DNA of 5,855 nucleotides, taken from assembly GCA_002482705.1 (NCBI GenBank), contig DLGM01000434.1, positions 1 to 5,855 of the forward strand, given 5' to 3'. The stretch's first letter is position 1. Each line of letters opens with the position of its first letter. The notes beneath the pieces are model-generated. The model did not search any database, was not told where the DNA came from, and was given only the letters and a program-made list of their open reading frames with translations. A program made the position numbers and the translations under genes. The DNA comes from Cyanobacteria bacterium UBA7694 (GTDB taxonomy: Bacteria > Cyanobacteriota > Sericytochromatia > UBA7694). Positions 1-5,855 of the stretch are shown piece by piece.

Positions 1-2419
1 TATTACGGAAGTGATCCAGGGCTTCTTCCACGGTCATGTTCAGCACATCCGCAATCGAGGCCCCTTTCCAGGTGACAGCCAGAGTTTCTCGGTTATACCG
101 CTGGCCTTTGCAAACCTCACAGGGAACATACACATCCGGCAGGAAGTGCATCTCAATTTTGATCATGCCATCCCCTTCACAGGACTCACAGCGACCGCCT
201 TTGACGTTAAAACTAAAGCGACCGGGCTTATAACCCCGCACCCGGGCTTCCGGGCTTTCCGCAAACAGTTCACGCAGGGGCGTAAACAGCCCGGTATAAG
301 TGGCCGGATTCGAACGGGGGGTACGGCCAATGGGAGCTTGGTCAATTTCGATCAGCTTATCAATATGTTCAACCCCCAAAACCTGTTTGACCCCCTGAGG
401 GCGTGGCACATTGCGTGACAGGTGGTGATGCAAATAAGGGGCTAAAATTTCATTGACCAAGGTCGATTTTCCTGAGCCACTGACCCCGGTTACACAGACC
501 AATTTGCCCAGGGGAATGTCGACATCCAAATTTTTGAGGTTGTTACGGCTGGCACCGCGAATGTGAATGGTTTTGCCCGAGCCCGGTTTGCGCTCTGTCG
601 GCACCTGTACCGCCAGCTCCCCTTTCATATACTGTCCTGTCAAAGAGGTATCGACCGCCATCACGTCTTTCAGACTGCCCTGGGCAACAATCTGCCCCCC
701 ATGGCGTCCCGCACGCGGGCCAATGTCCACCAGATAATCCGCTTCCCGAATAGTATCTTCGTCATGCTCCACGACAATCAGGGTATTGCCCAAGTCGCGC
801 AGATGCTTGAGAGTATCAAGCAAACGGCGATTGTCGCGCTGGTGCAGACCAATACTGGGCTCATCGAGAATATACAAGACACCCACCAGACCCGAACCAA
901 TTTGGGTGGCCAAACGGATGCGCTGGGCTTCGCCCCCGGATAAGGTATTGGCACTGCGATCTAAAGTGAGATAATCCAGGCCAACATTCAGCAAGAAGCC
1001 ACTGCGTTCCCGCAATTCGCGCAGTACCGCATCAGCGATTAAGCGTTGGCGGTCCGTCAGCTCACAGGTTTCCAACCACTGACAAAAACGCTCCATTGAC
1101 ATACTCGTCACATCCGCAATCGATTGGTTATCAATGCGTACCGCCAAACTGACTGGCTGAAGGCGTTTGCCTGAACAGCTTGAACAGGGGATTTTTTCCA
1201 TATACTGCTCAATATCTTTGCGGGAGTTTTCTGAGGTACTCTCCTCATACAGACGCTTCAAGCGGGGGATCACCCCTTCAAAAGTCGTATAAAAGCTGTA
1301 CTGCATTTCCCCTTTGCTTTTGCTTTGATACTCCACCTTGATACGCTGGGGATAACCCTTCAGCAGAATATCGCGAATTTTTGTGGGCAGCTTTTCAAAA
1401 GGGATTTGCCAGTCAAAGGGCACCTCTTTTTGCAGACCTTCAAGGATGGTACGCAAATAGCTTCCATCCTGATCGAGCATACGTGACCAAGGTTTGATGG
1501 CCCCTTGGGCCAAACTCAAGCTCGGGTCAGGGACAATCTTGTCCGTCACGATTTCCTGCCTTGCCCCCAAGCCATGGCATTCAGCACAAGCCCCAAAGGG
1601 ATTGTTAAAAGAAAACATACGGGGAGCCACTTCAGGAAAGCTAAAGCCACAGTTGGGGCAAGCCATGTTCTGGTTATACAGATGGGAGAAGGCACCCTCA
1701 TCCATACTTTCAACCACCGCCAAGCCTTCGCCTTTTTCAAGGGCCAATTGTAATGACTCCGTCAGGCGGGTGACCAGATCCGATTTCATGCGCAGACGGT
1801 CCACCACGAGTGAAATATCATGCTTCTTTTGTTTATCCAGAGGGATCTCAGCGGGCAGCTCATAAAAAGTGCCGTCCACTTTGACACGGGTAAAACCATC
1901 GCGGGCCAAGCCCTCAAGCAAAGCGCGATATTCGCCTTTACGCCCCCGTACCAAGGGTGACAGAATATAAAATTTGGTACCCTCGGGCAATTGCATGACC
2001 TGATCGACAATTTGATCAATGCTCTGAGAACGAATCAAGTGGTTACACTGAGGACAATGGGGAACGCCTACTCGCGCAAAGAGCAAGCGCAAATAATCAT
2101 AAATTTCGGTCACCGTACCCACGGTCGAACGGGGATTATGACTGGTCGATTTTTGATCAATTGAAATGGCCGGTGACAGACCTTCAATCAATTCCACATT
2201 GGGCTTTTGCATTTGCCCCAGGAACTGACGCGCATAAGCGGACAGAGATTCCACATAACGCCGTTGGCCTTCGGCAAAAATCGTGTCAAAGGCCAAACTC
2301 GATTTCCCAGAGCCACTGACGCCAGTAAAAACAATCAGTTGGTTACGAGGCAAACGCAGAGTCAGGTGCTTAAGGTTATGTTCTGCAGCATTTTTAATGA
2401 AGATGGAAGATTCGCTCAT
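1..2419 (-). CDS. uvrA: UvrABC system protein A (excinuclease ABC subunit A), 3' end outside window
   Basis: UvrA is the damage-sensing ATPase of nucleotide excision repair. It works as a dimer with UvrB on DNA in the cytoplasm and hands lesions to UvrB before UvrC cuts. I translated 806 uninterrupted codons from the ATG at 2419. Visible landmarks are Walker A I, GVSGSGKSS, at residues 33-41; CPQC at 122-125; the first zinc module, C254/C257 and C278/C281, inside the first ATPase domain; CSSC at 412-415; ABC signature I, LSGGEAQR, at 493-500; Walker B I, LYILDEPS, at 515-522, with the switch histidine in VVEHD near 552; Walker A II, GVSGSGKST, at 645-653; and the second zinc module, C744/C747 and C767/C770. 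Family members are usually about 940 aa, so roughly 130 C-terminal residues, including the second signature and Walker B, lie beyond the left edge. The reading frame is intact. The ribosome binding site is weak (AAAGAA, about 9 nt upstream). Identification is secure. Confidence 0.98.
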   Translation of the reverse strand, partial: MSESSIFIKNAAEHNLKHLTLRLPRNQLIVFTGVSGSGKSSLAFDTIFAEGQRRYVESLSAYARQFLGQMQKPNVELIEGLSPAISIDQKSTSHNPRSTVGTVTEIYDYLRLLFARVGVPHCPQCNHLIRSQSIDQIVDQVMQLPEGTKFYILSPLVRGRKGEYRALLEGLARDGFTRVKVDGTFYELPAEIPLDKQKKHDISLVVDRLRMKSDLVTRLTESLQLALEKGEGLAVVESMDEGAFSHLYNQNMACPNCGFSFPEVAPRMFSFNNPFGACAECHGLGARQEIVTDKIVPDPSLSLAQGAIKPWSRMLDQDGSYLRTILEGLQKEVPFDWQIPFEKLPTKIRDILLKGYPQRIKVEYQSKSKGEMQYSFYTTFEGVIPRLKRLYEESTSENSRKDIEQYMEKIPCSSCSGKRLQPVSLAVRIDNQSIADVTSMSMERFCQWLETCELTDRQRLIADAVLRELRERSGFLLNVGLDYLTLDRSANTLSGGEAQRIRLATQIGSGLVGVLYILDEPSIGLHQRDNRRLLDTLKHLRDLGNTLIVVEHDEDTIREADYLVDIGPRAGRHGGQIVAQGSLKDVMAVDTSLTGQYMKGELAVQVPTERKPGSGKTIHIRGASRNNLKNLDVDIPLGKLVCVTGVSGSGKSTLVNEILAPYLHHHLSRNVPRPQGVKQVLGVEHIDKLIEIDQAPIGRTPRSNPATYTGLFTPLRELFAESPEARVRGYKPGRFSFNVKGGRCESCEGDGMIKIEMHFLPDVYVPCEVCKGQRYNRETLAVTWKGASIADVLNMTVEEALDHFRN

Positions 2420-2472
2420 TGTTTAGAATTCTTTAACCATTTGTTTTTTAATTGGCGACATTCATTAAAGTT

Positions 2473-2502
2473 ATGTTAAAGCCCGTTCAGTGACAAGGTC
2501 AA
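2473..2502 (-). promoter_or_regulatory. uvrA: Candidate sigma-70-type promoter of uvrA
   Basis: On the minus strand, TTGACC (plus positions 2497-2502, 5 of 6 to the -35 consensus) is followed after 18 nt by TAACAT (2473-2478, 4 of 6 to the -10 consensus). It would start transcription near 2466 and give a leader of about 47 nt before the uvrA ATG. I see no recognisable LexA box of the Escherichia coli (CTGT-N8-ACAG) or Bacillus (GAAC-N4-GTTC) kind, so SOS control is not supported. This is a consensus match by eye only. Confidence 0.4.
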
Positions 2503-2505
2503 CTG
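2488..2505. promoter_or_regulatory. Small imperfect dyad in the divergent intergenic region, possible operator
   Basis: CAGTGAC (2488-2494) and GTCAACTG (2498-2505) are inverted copies around a 3-nt centre, with one unpaired base in the right arm. The dyad covers the proposed uvrA -35 element and lies about 50 nt upstream of the first gene of the plus-strand cluster, where a repressor or activator could act on both directions. No poly-T tract follows on either strand, so it is not a terminator. A short dyad like this can occur by chance. For the plus-strand cluster I find no convincing promoter: the best is GTGACA (2490-2495), 15 nt before TAAATT (2511-2516), which overlaps the same dyad and has a short spacer. 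Confidence 0.25.
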
Positions 2506-2538
2506 GTTCATAAATTACACGGTAGATTATCTTTAACT

Positions 2539-2545
2539 AGAAGGA
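2539..2545 (+). promoter_or_regulatory. Ribosome binding site that decides the start of gene 1
   Basis: AGAAGGA is the only Shine-Dalgarno-like sequence upstream of gene 1. An in-frame ATG at 2545 overlaps its last base and so cannot be served by it. The next in-frame ATG at 2557 lies 11 nt downstream, slightly long but workable, and gene 2 has nearly the same arrangement. The start at 2557 is therefore preferred. Confidence 0.7.
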
Positions 2546-2556
2546 TGGTATCGCTT

Positions 2557-3042
2557 ATGACCGCCTGGTCCAATCACTTTAACGCAGTGCAAGCCTCCCA
2601 ACAGCTCTCTCTGCTCAACGTCGAACAGCAGCGTCTTTTAAACGTCAACAATGAATTGACAAACAACGTCAAAATGGAAACGGATGCGCGCGCTGAAGAA
2701 AAAGCCGCCCAAGATATCAAGGTTGCTGACAAAGCCGCCAAAAAAATTGCCACCAAACACAGCTTAGAAGCCGCAGAGCTGGCGATCTGGGGAGCCGCCA
2801 TCAACTTGATTGGGACCATTGCCAGTGTGGGCGTTAAATCCGCTCGTGGTGGTGAAGTGAAATGGTCCAAAGCCTTTCCCGACATTTTTAACGGTTTTGG
2901 TGCTGTATACCAAAAATTCCTCGAAAGACAAAAACTGGCAGCTGAAGACGATGCCGTTGGCAAAGATCTGGCACGCCTTCAAAATTCCCAAAATTTCATG
3001 GGCAAAACTGTTGCAGCCCTGAATGCCAACCCTTATACCTAA
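2557..3042 (+). CDS. Unrecognised 161-aa helical protein with one hydrophobic segment (gene 1 of cluster)
   Basis: I do not recognise a family. The start at 2557 is chosen over the in-frame ATG at 2545, which overlaps the ribosome binding site and would add four residues. The N terminus (MTAWSNHFNAVQAS) is polar with no signal peptide. Residues about 10-72 look like a long helix or coiled coil, rich in Gln, Asn, Leu and then Lys, Ala and Glu. Residues about 74-94 (AELAIWGAAINLIGTIASVGV) form the only strongly hydrophobic stretch, long enough to cross a membrane or pack in a helical bundle. Residues 95-128 are amphipathic and aromatic, and the tail is polar and ends in NPYT. There is no cysteine. 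The order of coiled coil, hydrophobic hairpin-like segment and amphipathic helix recalls small pore-forming or secretion-translocator proteins in shape only. It is first in a run of four co-directional genes, 29 nt before gene 2, so co-transcription is likely. The coding call rests on frame integrity, ribosome binding site and spacing. Confidence 0.85.
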   Translation: MTAWSNHFNAVQASQQLSLLNVEQQRLLNVNNELTNNVKMETDARAEEKAAQDIKVADKAAKKIATKHSLEAAELAIWGAAINLIGTIASVGVKSARGGEVKWSKAFPDIFNGFGAVYQKFLERQKLAAEDDAVGKDLARLQNSQNFMGKTVAALNANPYT

Positions 3043-3071
3043 AGTTCACTCAGCTGGAAGGTTATTAACTT

Positions 3072-3692
3072 ATGTCCGCAATACAAGCACTTCGATCAGA
3101 TGCTCTGGCCTACCGGGCCACAGAAGATGTCAAGGAAAAAATCCCGACCTTTTATAACTCGGTCAATCAGTCCTTAGGACAAAGTATTGTTCAAGGGCAA
3201 GATTCAGCCGAGCAACTGATCACCAGTCGCTTTGAGGCTGCAAATAAAATTGCGGCCGAATTGCGCCAAAAGTTAGATGGACGGGCAGGATTTGTTGAAA
3301 CCGGATTTGGCATGGGCATTCAGATGATCAACAGTGCCCTTGAGATCGTTAAAACCGCCTTGGGCAAAATCAGCCCAGATGAAATTATCCGGATTGTTGC
3401 TGGAATTCTGGCATTTTCAAGCGAAGTCGCGTCCTTCCAAGAACAGTGGAAAGCGGCAGCAGCCACCTATGCTCAGTGGTGTGTGCAGGCCGGTTACTCC
3501 ATCAACGAAGGCGCGGTGCCTTACGATGCTCCGGCCAGTGCAATGCATGCGATGGGGGGACGCGGGGCGATCAAATACCGCGACGCAATTACCCCGCGTT
3601 TCACCGACCGCACCCGTTATGGCGGGTTTGACTATGAGAATGTCTATAGTTGGGCATCTGTGGGCTCCATCACCCGAATTGGGCAGTATTAA
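3072..3692 (+). CDS. Unrecognised 206-aa helical protein (gene 2 of cluster)
   Basis: No family is recognised. GGAAGG at 3056-3061 lies 10 nt before the ATG. The N terminus (MSAIQALRSDALAYRATEDV) lacks a signal peptide. Residues 1-70 are Ala/Gln/Glu-rich and probably helical. Residues 73-118 are the least polar part, with MGIQMINSALEIVKTALG followed by IIRIVAGILAFSSEVASF. Both are better read as amphipathic or buried helices than as classical membrane spans. Residues 122-140 form another helix with Trp126, Trp136 and the only cysteine, Cys137. From about 148 the protein changes character to a Gly/Tyr/Arg-rich tail (for example TRYGGFDYENVYSWAS) ending in RIGQY, probably extended or beta. The plan loosely resembles gene 1 with an added tail, but I could not align the two convincingly. 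It sits between genes 1 and 3 with gaps of 29 and 18 nt, which supports a shared transcript and a shared assembly or process. Confidence 0.88.
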   Translation: MSAIQALRSDALAYRATEDVKEKIPTFYNSVNQSLGQSIVQGQDSAEQLITSRFEAANKIAAELRQKLDGRAGFVETGFGMGIQMINSALEIVKTALGKISPDEIIRIVAGILAFSSEVASFQEQWKAAAATYAQWCVQAGYSINEGAVPYDAPASAMHAMGGRGAIKYRDAITPRFTDRTRYGGFDYENVYSWASVGSITRIGQY

Positions 3693-3710
3693 CGAAAGAA
3701 GGCAGAAACA

Positions 3711-4655
3711 ATGGCTGGGATCGGCAACGTACAACTTAAAGTGGGGCTTACGGGGAACGATGTATTCAACATCCGCCTCAATCGTACCGCCACAGGTATG
3801 GGAACGGCCTCCGGTGGATTCATCTGGAATCCAACTACCAAAGCGATTATCAGCAAAGAAGAGTCTGAAAAACAAAACTCAGACAACCTCACCTTCTTGT
3901 TTGAATACCGGGCCCTGCTCAACTCACGGGTACAAACCCTGATTACGCAGTTAAGCAACGCCTTGGCTTCCGATCTCGATGTTGCCATGAGTGCAGCCAA
4001 CGTGCGCTGGGCACGTGATCGGGCCGCAATGAACGGGATTTCGACTCCCACAGCCCAAGATGCAGGGGCTGCCCGTGCCACCTACAACTTTATGATGGGC
4101 TGGATGGAAGGCCATGATGGGGCGGGCAACGCAGCCCTCAACGTTGGAGCCAACAACTTTGTTGCCCCAGACGCCACCTACAATTCGCTCTTTAGTTCTG
4201 ATACCAACAATTCGCTTCGCGCCCTCGGTACGGCCACCCTTACTCAGATTGTCAGCGACAGCGGTCGCCGCGTCATTGACAGCATGGACATTCGCAACTT
4301 GGGAGGAGGAGGGTCAGCCCCTTCCTACGTCTTCCTCAACGAGTCCAGTGGTGATACCCTAGCAGCCAACAATAACGTCCTCAATGACAGCTTTGAAGGC
4401 CCCCTTGGGCAAGCAGCCCTGAGCGCCAACGCCAAAAACCTGATGCAGAAAGTGCTCTTTGACACCCTCTCAAGTATTGAGTTCCGACCGGTCTTAACCT
4501 CTGGCTTGATGAAAAACCTGATTATCGCTTCGAGTTCCAGCCTGGCTACCGGCTCTCAGGTACAAGCGAGCTTTAACATTTCTTATGCCGGCACTGCTGA
4601 TGGGGGGCTGTTAGACATCTCCCTCGATAAATTCACCGCTTTCTACCACTCTTAA
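3711..4655 (+). CDS. Unrecognised 314-aa protein, tandem paralogue of gene 4 (gene 3 of cluster)
   Basis: The function is unknown. The ATG follows AGAAGG (3697-3702) by 8 nt. There is no signal peptide and no cysteine. Residues 1-58 are unique, Gly/Asn/Thr-rich and probably beta or extended. Residues 59-128 are a helical block running from NLTFLFEYRALL to DAGAARATYNFM; by hand alignment about 40 of 70 residues match gene 4. Residues 129-235 are a variable middle rich in Asn, Ser and Gly, with a GGGG turn at 198-201 and short islands shared with gene 4 (LGTATL near 172, VIDSMDI near 188). Residues about 238-291 form the second conserved block, a helix (NAKNLMQKVLFDTL) followed by IIASSSSLATGSQVQA at 271-286. 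The last 23 residues are divergent. Conserved ends around a variable centre suggest a subunit that packs through its ends and displays its middle, as in flagellins, though no flagellin motif is seen. Gene 4 begins 17 nt downstream. Confidence 0.93.
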   Translation: MAGIGNVQLKVGLTGNDVFNIRLNRTATGMGTASGGFIWNPTTKAIISKEESEKQNSDNLTFLFEYRALLNSRVQTLITQLSNALASDLDVAMSAANVRWARDRAAMNGISTPTAQDAGAARATYNFMMGWMEGHDGAGNAALNVGANNFVAPDATYNSLFSSDTNNSLRALGTATLTQIVSDSGRRVIDSMDIRNLGGGGSAPSYVFLNESSGDTLAANNNVLNDSFEGPLGQAALSANAKNLMQKVLFDTLSSIEFRPVLTSGLMKNLIIASSSSLATGSQVQASFNISYAGTADGGLLDISLDKFTAFYHS

Positions 4656-4657
4656 AC

Positions 4658-4664
4658 AAAGGAG
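4658..4664 (+). promoter_or_regulatory. Ribosome binding site that decides the start of gene 4
   Basis: AAAGGAG is the strongest Shine-Dalgarno sequence of the cluster. An ATG at 4666 follows after one base, too close to be used, and is in a different frame from gene 4. The ATG at 4673 is 8 nt away and opens the long frame that aligns with gene 3, so it is the start. Confidence 0.8.
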
Positions 4665-4672
4665 CATGGCCC

Positions 4673-5855
4673 ATGGCATTCACATTTGGACTCGGTAGCA
4701 ACACCCTACAGAATCAGTACCGCCAAGATGTGTCAACTTTTAAGCTGACTGACATCTCTAACAATATCCAAAAGCGCATTTCCGGCCCAAGTGCCAACGC
4801 AGCCGGGTATCTAGACTATACAGCCTCCCATCTCTCAACCCTGATGCAAAAAGATCAGGAAAACGACGACAATGCCACCTTTTTCTTCGAATACCAAGCC
4901 CTTTTACGCACCCGCATTCAACAACTTATCACCGATTTGACTGCGGCCCTCACCCGCGATCTCGATGGGGCCATGGCACAAGCCCGTAACGAATGGGGTG
5001 GACGTAAAGCGATGCAAGGCTTTTCAATTGCAGGGGGTGAAGATGCGGGAGCGGCCCGGGCCAGTTATAACTTTATGGCCGGGTTTGCCAACACAGCAGC
5101 TTTAGCAACTGTGCCTACAGATGTCGCTTATACAGGTTCCCCCACTGTGAACCCCGATGGTACTAGCACCAACCGGGTATCTCCCGATACTTCTGCCGAC
5201 CGAGATTATGGTCCTTTGCGCGTGGTGGGTACGGCAGCATTTCAACTTTCGATCCCAGACGATGATGTAGAAACAACCATTCCTGTTATTGATAGTCTCA
5301 ATATCAGTGCTTATGGGGCAGGTGCATTGGGAGATAATGTCCTCTACCGCGAGTTTGGTGGAGGGTTTGTAGCCCATAAAAACCGTTATCGTTTGGCAGA
5401 CGTGAATACAGGGTCTCCCGGCGTCTCAGGTACACCCAATGCTGGAGCAATCAATGGAGCTGCTGCTTACACAACCGCAGGCCTTCTGTATACCAATCAA
5501 AGCAGCGTCAACAACCTCAATGATAATAACTTTGATGGCAGCGTAAATGCCATTGAACGCTTCAACGTGAATGCCCAAAACAAAAACGAATTCCAAAAGA
5601 CGTTGTATGATGCAATCCTTGAGTTTGATCACCGCAATATCTTGCGCGATATTTTCCGCTTGTCCGATCGCAATGGATTCCTCAACGATGTTTCCATCGC
5701 TTCCACCTCAAGCCTTAACACCGGCTCTCAAGTGCAAGCCACCATAGCCCTTAACTTTGTTCCCCGGAGCACGGGGGGTGTTGTCGCAGGTGCCAATACA
5801 ACCACAACCTCAGCTCAAGTCACCGGAGGTGCCTTCAATTTCCAACCTGGTGATA
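4673..5855 (+). CDS. Unrecognised protein, paralogue of gene 3, 3' end outside window (gene 4 of cluster)
   Basis: From the ATG at 4673 I read 394 codons with no stop before the right edge. There is no signal peptide. Residues 1-66 are unlike gene 3, with a helical stretch at about 11-35 and 47-65. Residues 67-135, NATFFFEYQALL through DAGAARASYNFM, match the first conserved block of gene 3. The middle, about 136-300, is longer than in gene 3 by some 55 residues and rich in Asn, Gly, Thr, Ala and Ser. It includes a Pro/Asp/Thr stretch at 147-180 and Ala/Gly-rich loops at 243-275, with shared islands VGTAAF (185-190) and VIDSLNI (205-211). Residues about 299-360 match the second block: NAQNKNEFQKTLYDAI, then SIASTSSLNTGSQVQA at 341-356. 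The block in gene 4 carries about 8 extra residues (323-338), rich in Arg and Asp. Gene 3 ends 28 residues after its motif and gene 4 has already run 38, so its stop is probably not far outside. It is likely a partner or second subunit of the same assembly. Confidence 0.92.
   Translation, partial: MAFTFGLGSNTLQNQYRQDVSTFKLTDISNNIQKRISGPSANAAGYLDYTASHLSTLMQKDQENDDNATFFFEYQALLRTRIQQLITDLTAALTRDLDGAMAQARNEWGGRKAMQGFSIAGGEDAGAARASYNFMAGFANTAALATVPTDVAYTGSPTVNPDGTSTNRVSPDTSADRDYGPLRVVGTAAFQLSIPDDDVETTIPVIDSLNISAYGAGALGDNVLYREFGGGFVAHKNRYRLADVNTGSPGVSGTPNAGAINGAAAYTTAGLLYTNQSSVNNLNDNNFDGSVNAIERFNVNAQNKNEFQKTLYDAILEFDHRNILRDIFRLSDRNGFLNDVSIASTSSLNTGSQVQATIALNFVPRSTGGVVAGANTTTTSAQVTGGAFNFQPGD

Noticed and set aside
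11..418. 135-codon open frame on the plus strand
   Set aside because: It is antisense to the well-conserved second ATPase domain of uvrA, including the second zinc module; no ribosome binding site and no protein-like pattern.
563..943. 126-codon open frame on the plus strand
   Set aside because: Antisense shadow of the uvrA region holding the first ABC signature and Walker B; the uvrA frame explains the sequence fully.
1494..1865. 123-codon open frame on the plus strand
   Set aside because: Antisense shadow of uvrA around the first zinc module.
2420..2440. Near-palindrome around GAATTC just upstream of uvrA as a LexA box
   Set aside because: The AT-rich arms are offset by one base and match none of the LexA consensus sequences I know; probably chance.
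2574..2963. 129-codon open frame on the minus strand opposite gene 1
   Set aside because: It lies wholly within gene 1, lacks a ribosome binding site, and mirrors the Ala-rich codons of the sense strand. Gene 1 has the better leader and operon spacing.
3417..3875. 152-codon open frame on the minus strand over the gene 2-gene 3 junction
   Set aside because: Antisense to two supported genes and without a plausible ribosome binding site.
3334..3942. 202-codon open frame on the plus strand spanning the end of gene 2 and start of gene 3
   Set aside because: Out of frame with both genes, crosses their junction and overlaps the paralogy-supported frame of gene 3; composition is Pro/Ser/Arg/Trp-rich as expected of a shadow frame.
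4301..4313. GGGAGGAGGAGGG, a strong Shine-Dalgarno-like run inside gene 3
   Set aside because: It encodes the Gly run at residues 198-201 and has no start codon at usable spacing downstream; no slippery heptamer next to it, so neither internal initiation nor programmed frameshifting is supported.
3711..5855. Genes 3 and 4 as flagellins
   Set aside because: The general plan is similar, but the conserved N-terminal flagellin sequence (around N-x-x-A and R-L-S-S-G-x-R-I-N) and the matching C terminus are absent, and the conserved block does not start at residue 1.

Overview
The window joins two unrelated blocks that diverge from one intergenic region of about 140 bp. The left 41% is the 5' part of a bacterial uvrA gene on the minus strand, which runs off the left edge. 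The right 56% is a compact plus-strand cluster of four genes that I do not recognise; the last runs off the right edge.

The organism is a bacterium with moderate GC and Shine-Dalgarno-led genes (AGAAGG and AAAGGAG type leaders). UvrA is too conserved for me to place the phylum by eye. Nothing here marks a phage, plasmid or transposon, and I see no tRNA, rRNA, CRISPR array or insertion sequence.

Layout: 1-2419 (minus), uvrA, 806 codons in frame with no stop, containing both Walker A motifs, the first ABC signature and both zinc modules; the last ~130 residues lie outside. 2420-2556, divergent intergenic region with a plausible uvrA promoter and a small imperfect dyad. 2557-3042, gene 1 (161 aa). 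3072-3692, gene 2 (206 aa). 3711-4655, gene 3 (314 aa). 4673 to the right edge, gene 4 (at least 394 aa). The gaps between genes 1-4 are 29, 18 and 17 nt, each holding a ribosome binding site and no terminator, so one transcript is likely.

None of the four proteins has a signal peptide. Genes 1 and 2 encode mostly helical, Ala-rich proteins, each with an amphipathic or coiled-coil region and one hydrophobic segment. Genes 3 and 4 encode clear tandem paralogues: a conserved helical block near the N terminus, a variable Asn/Gly/Ser/Thr-rich middle, and a conserved C-terminal block ending in a shared S-S-L-x-T-G-S-Q-V-Q-A motif. This plan of conserved ends and a variable centre resembles self-assembling or surface proteins such as flagellins, but I see no specific flagellin motif. 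The most interesting possibility is a previously undescribed multi-protein assembly made of leaderless helical proteins, either intracellular or exported by a signal-peptide-independent route. That is inference from layout, not from family recognition.
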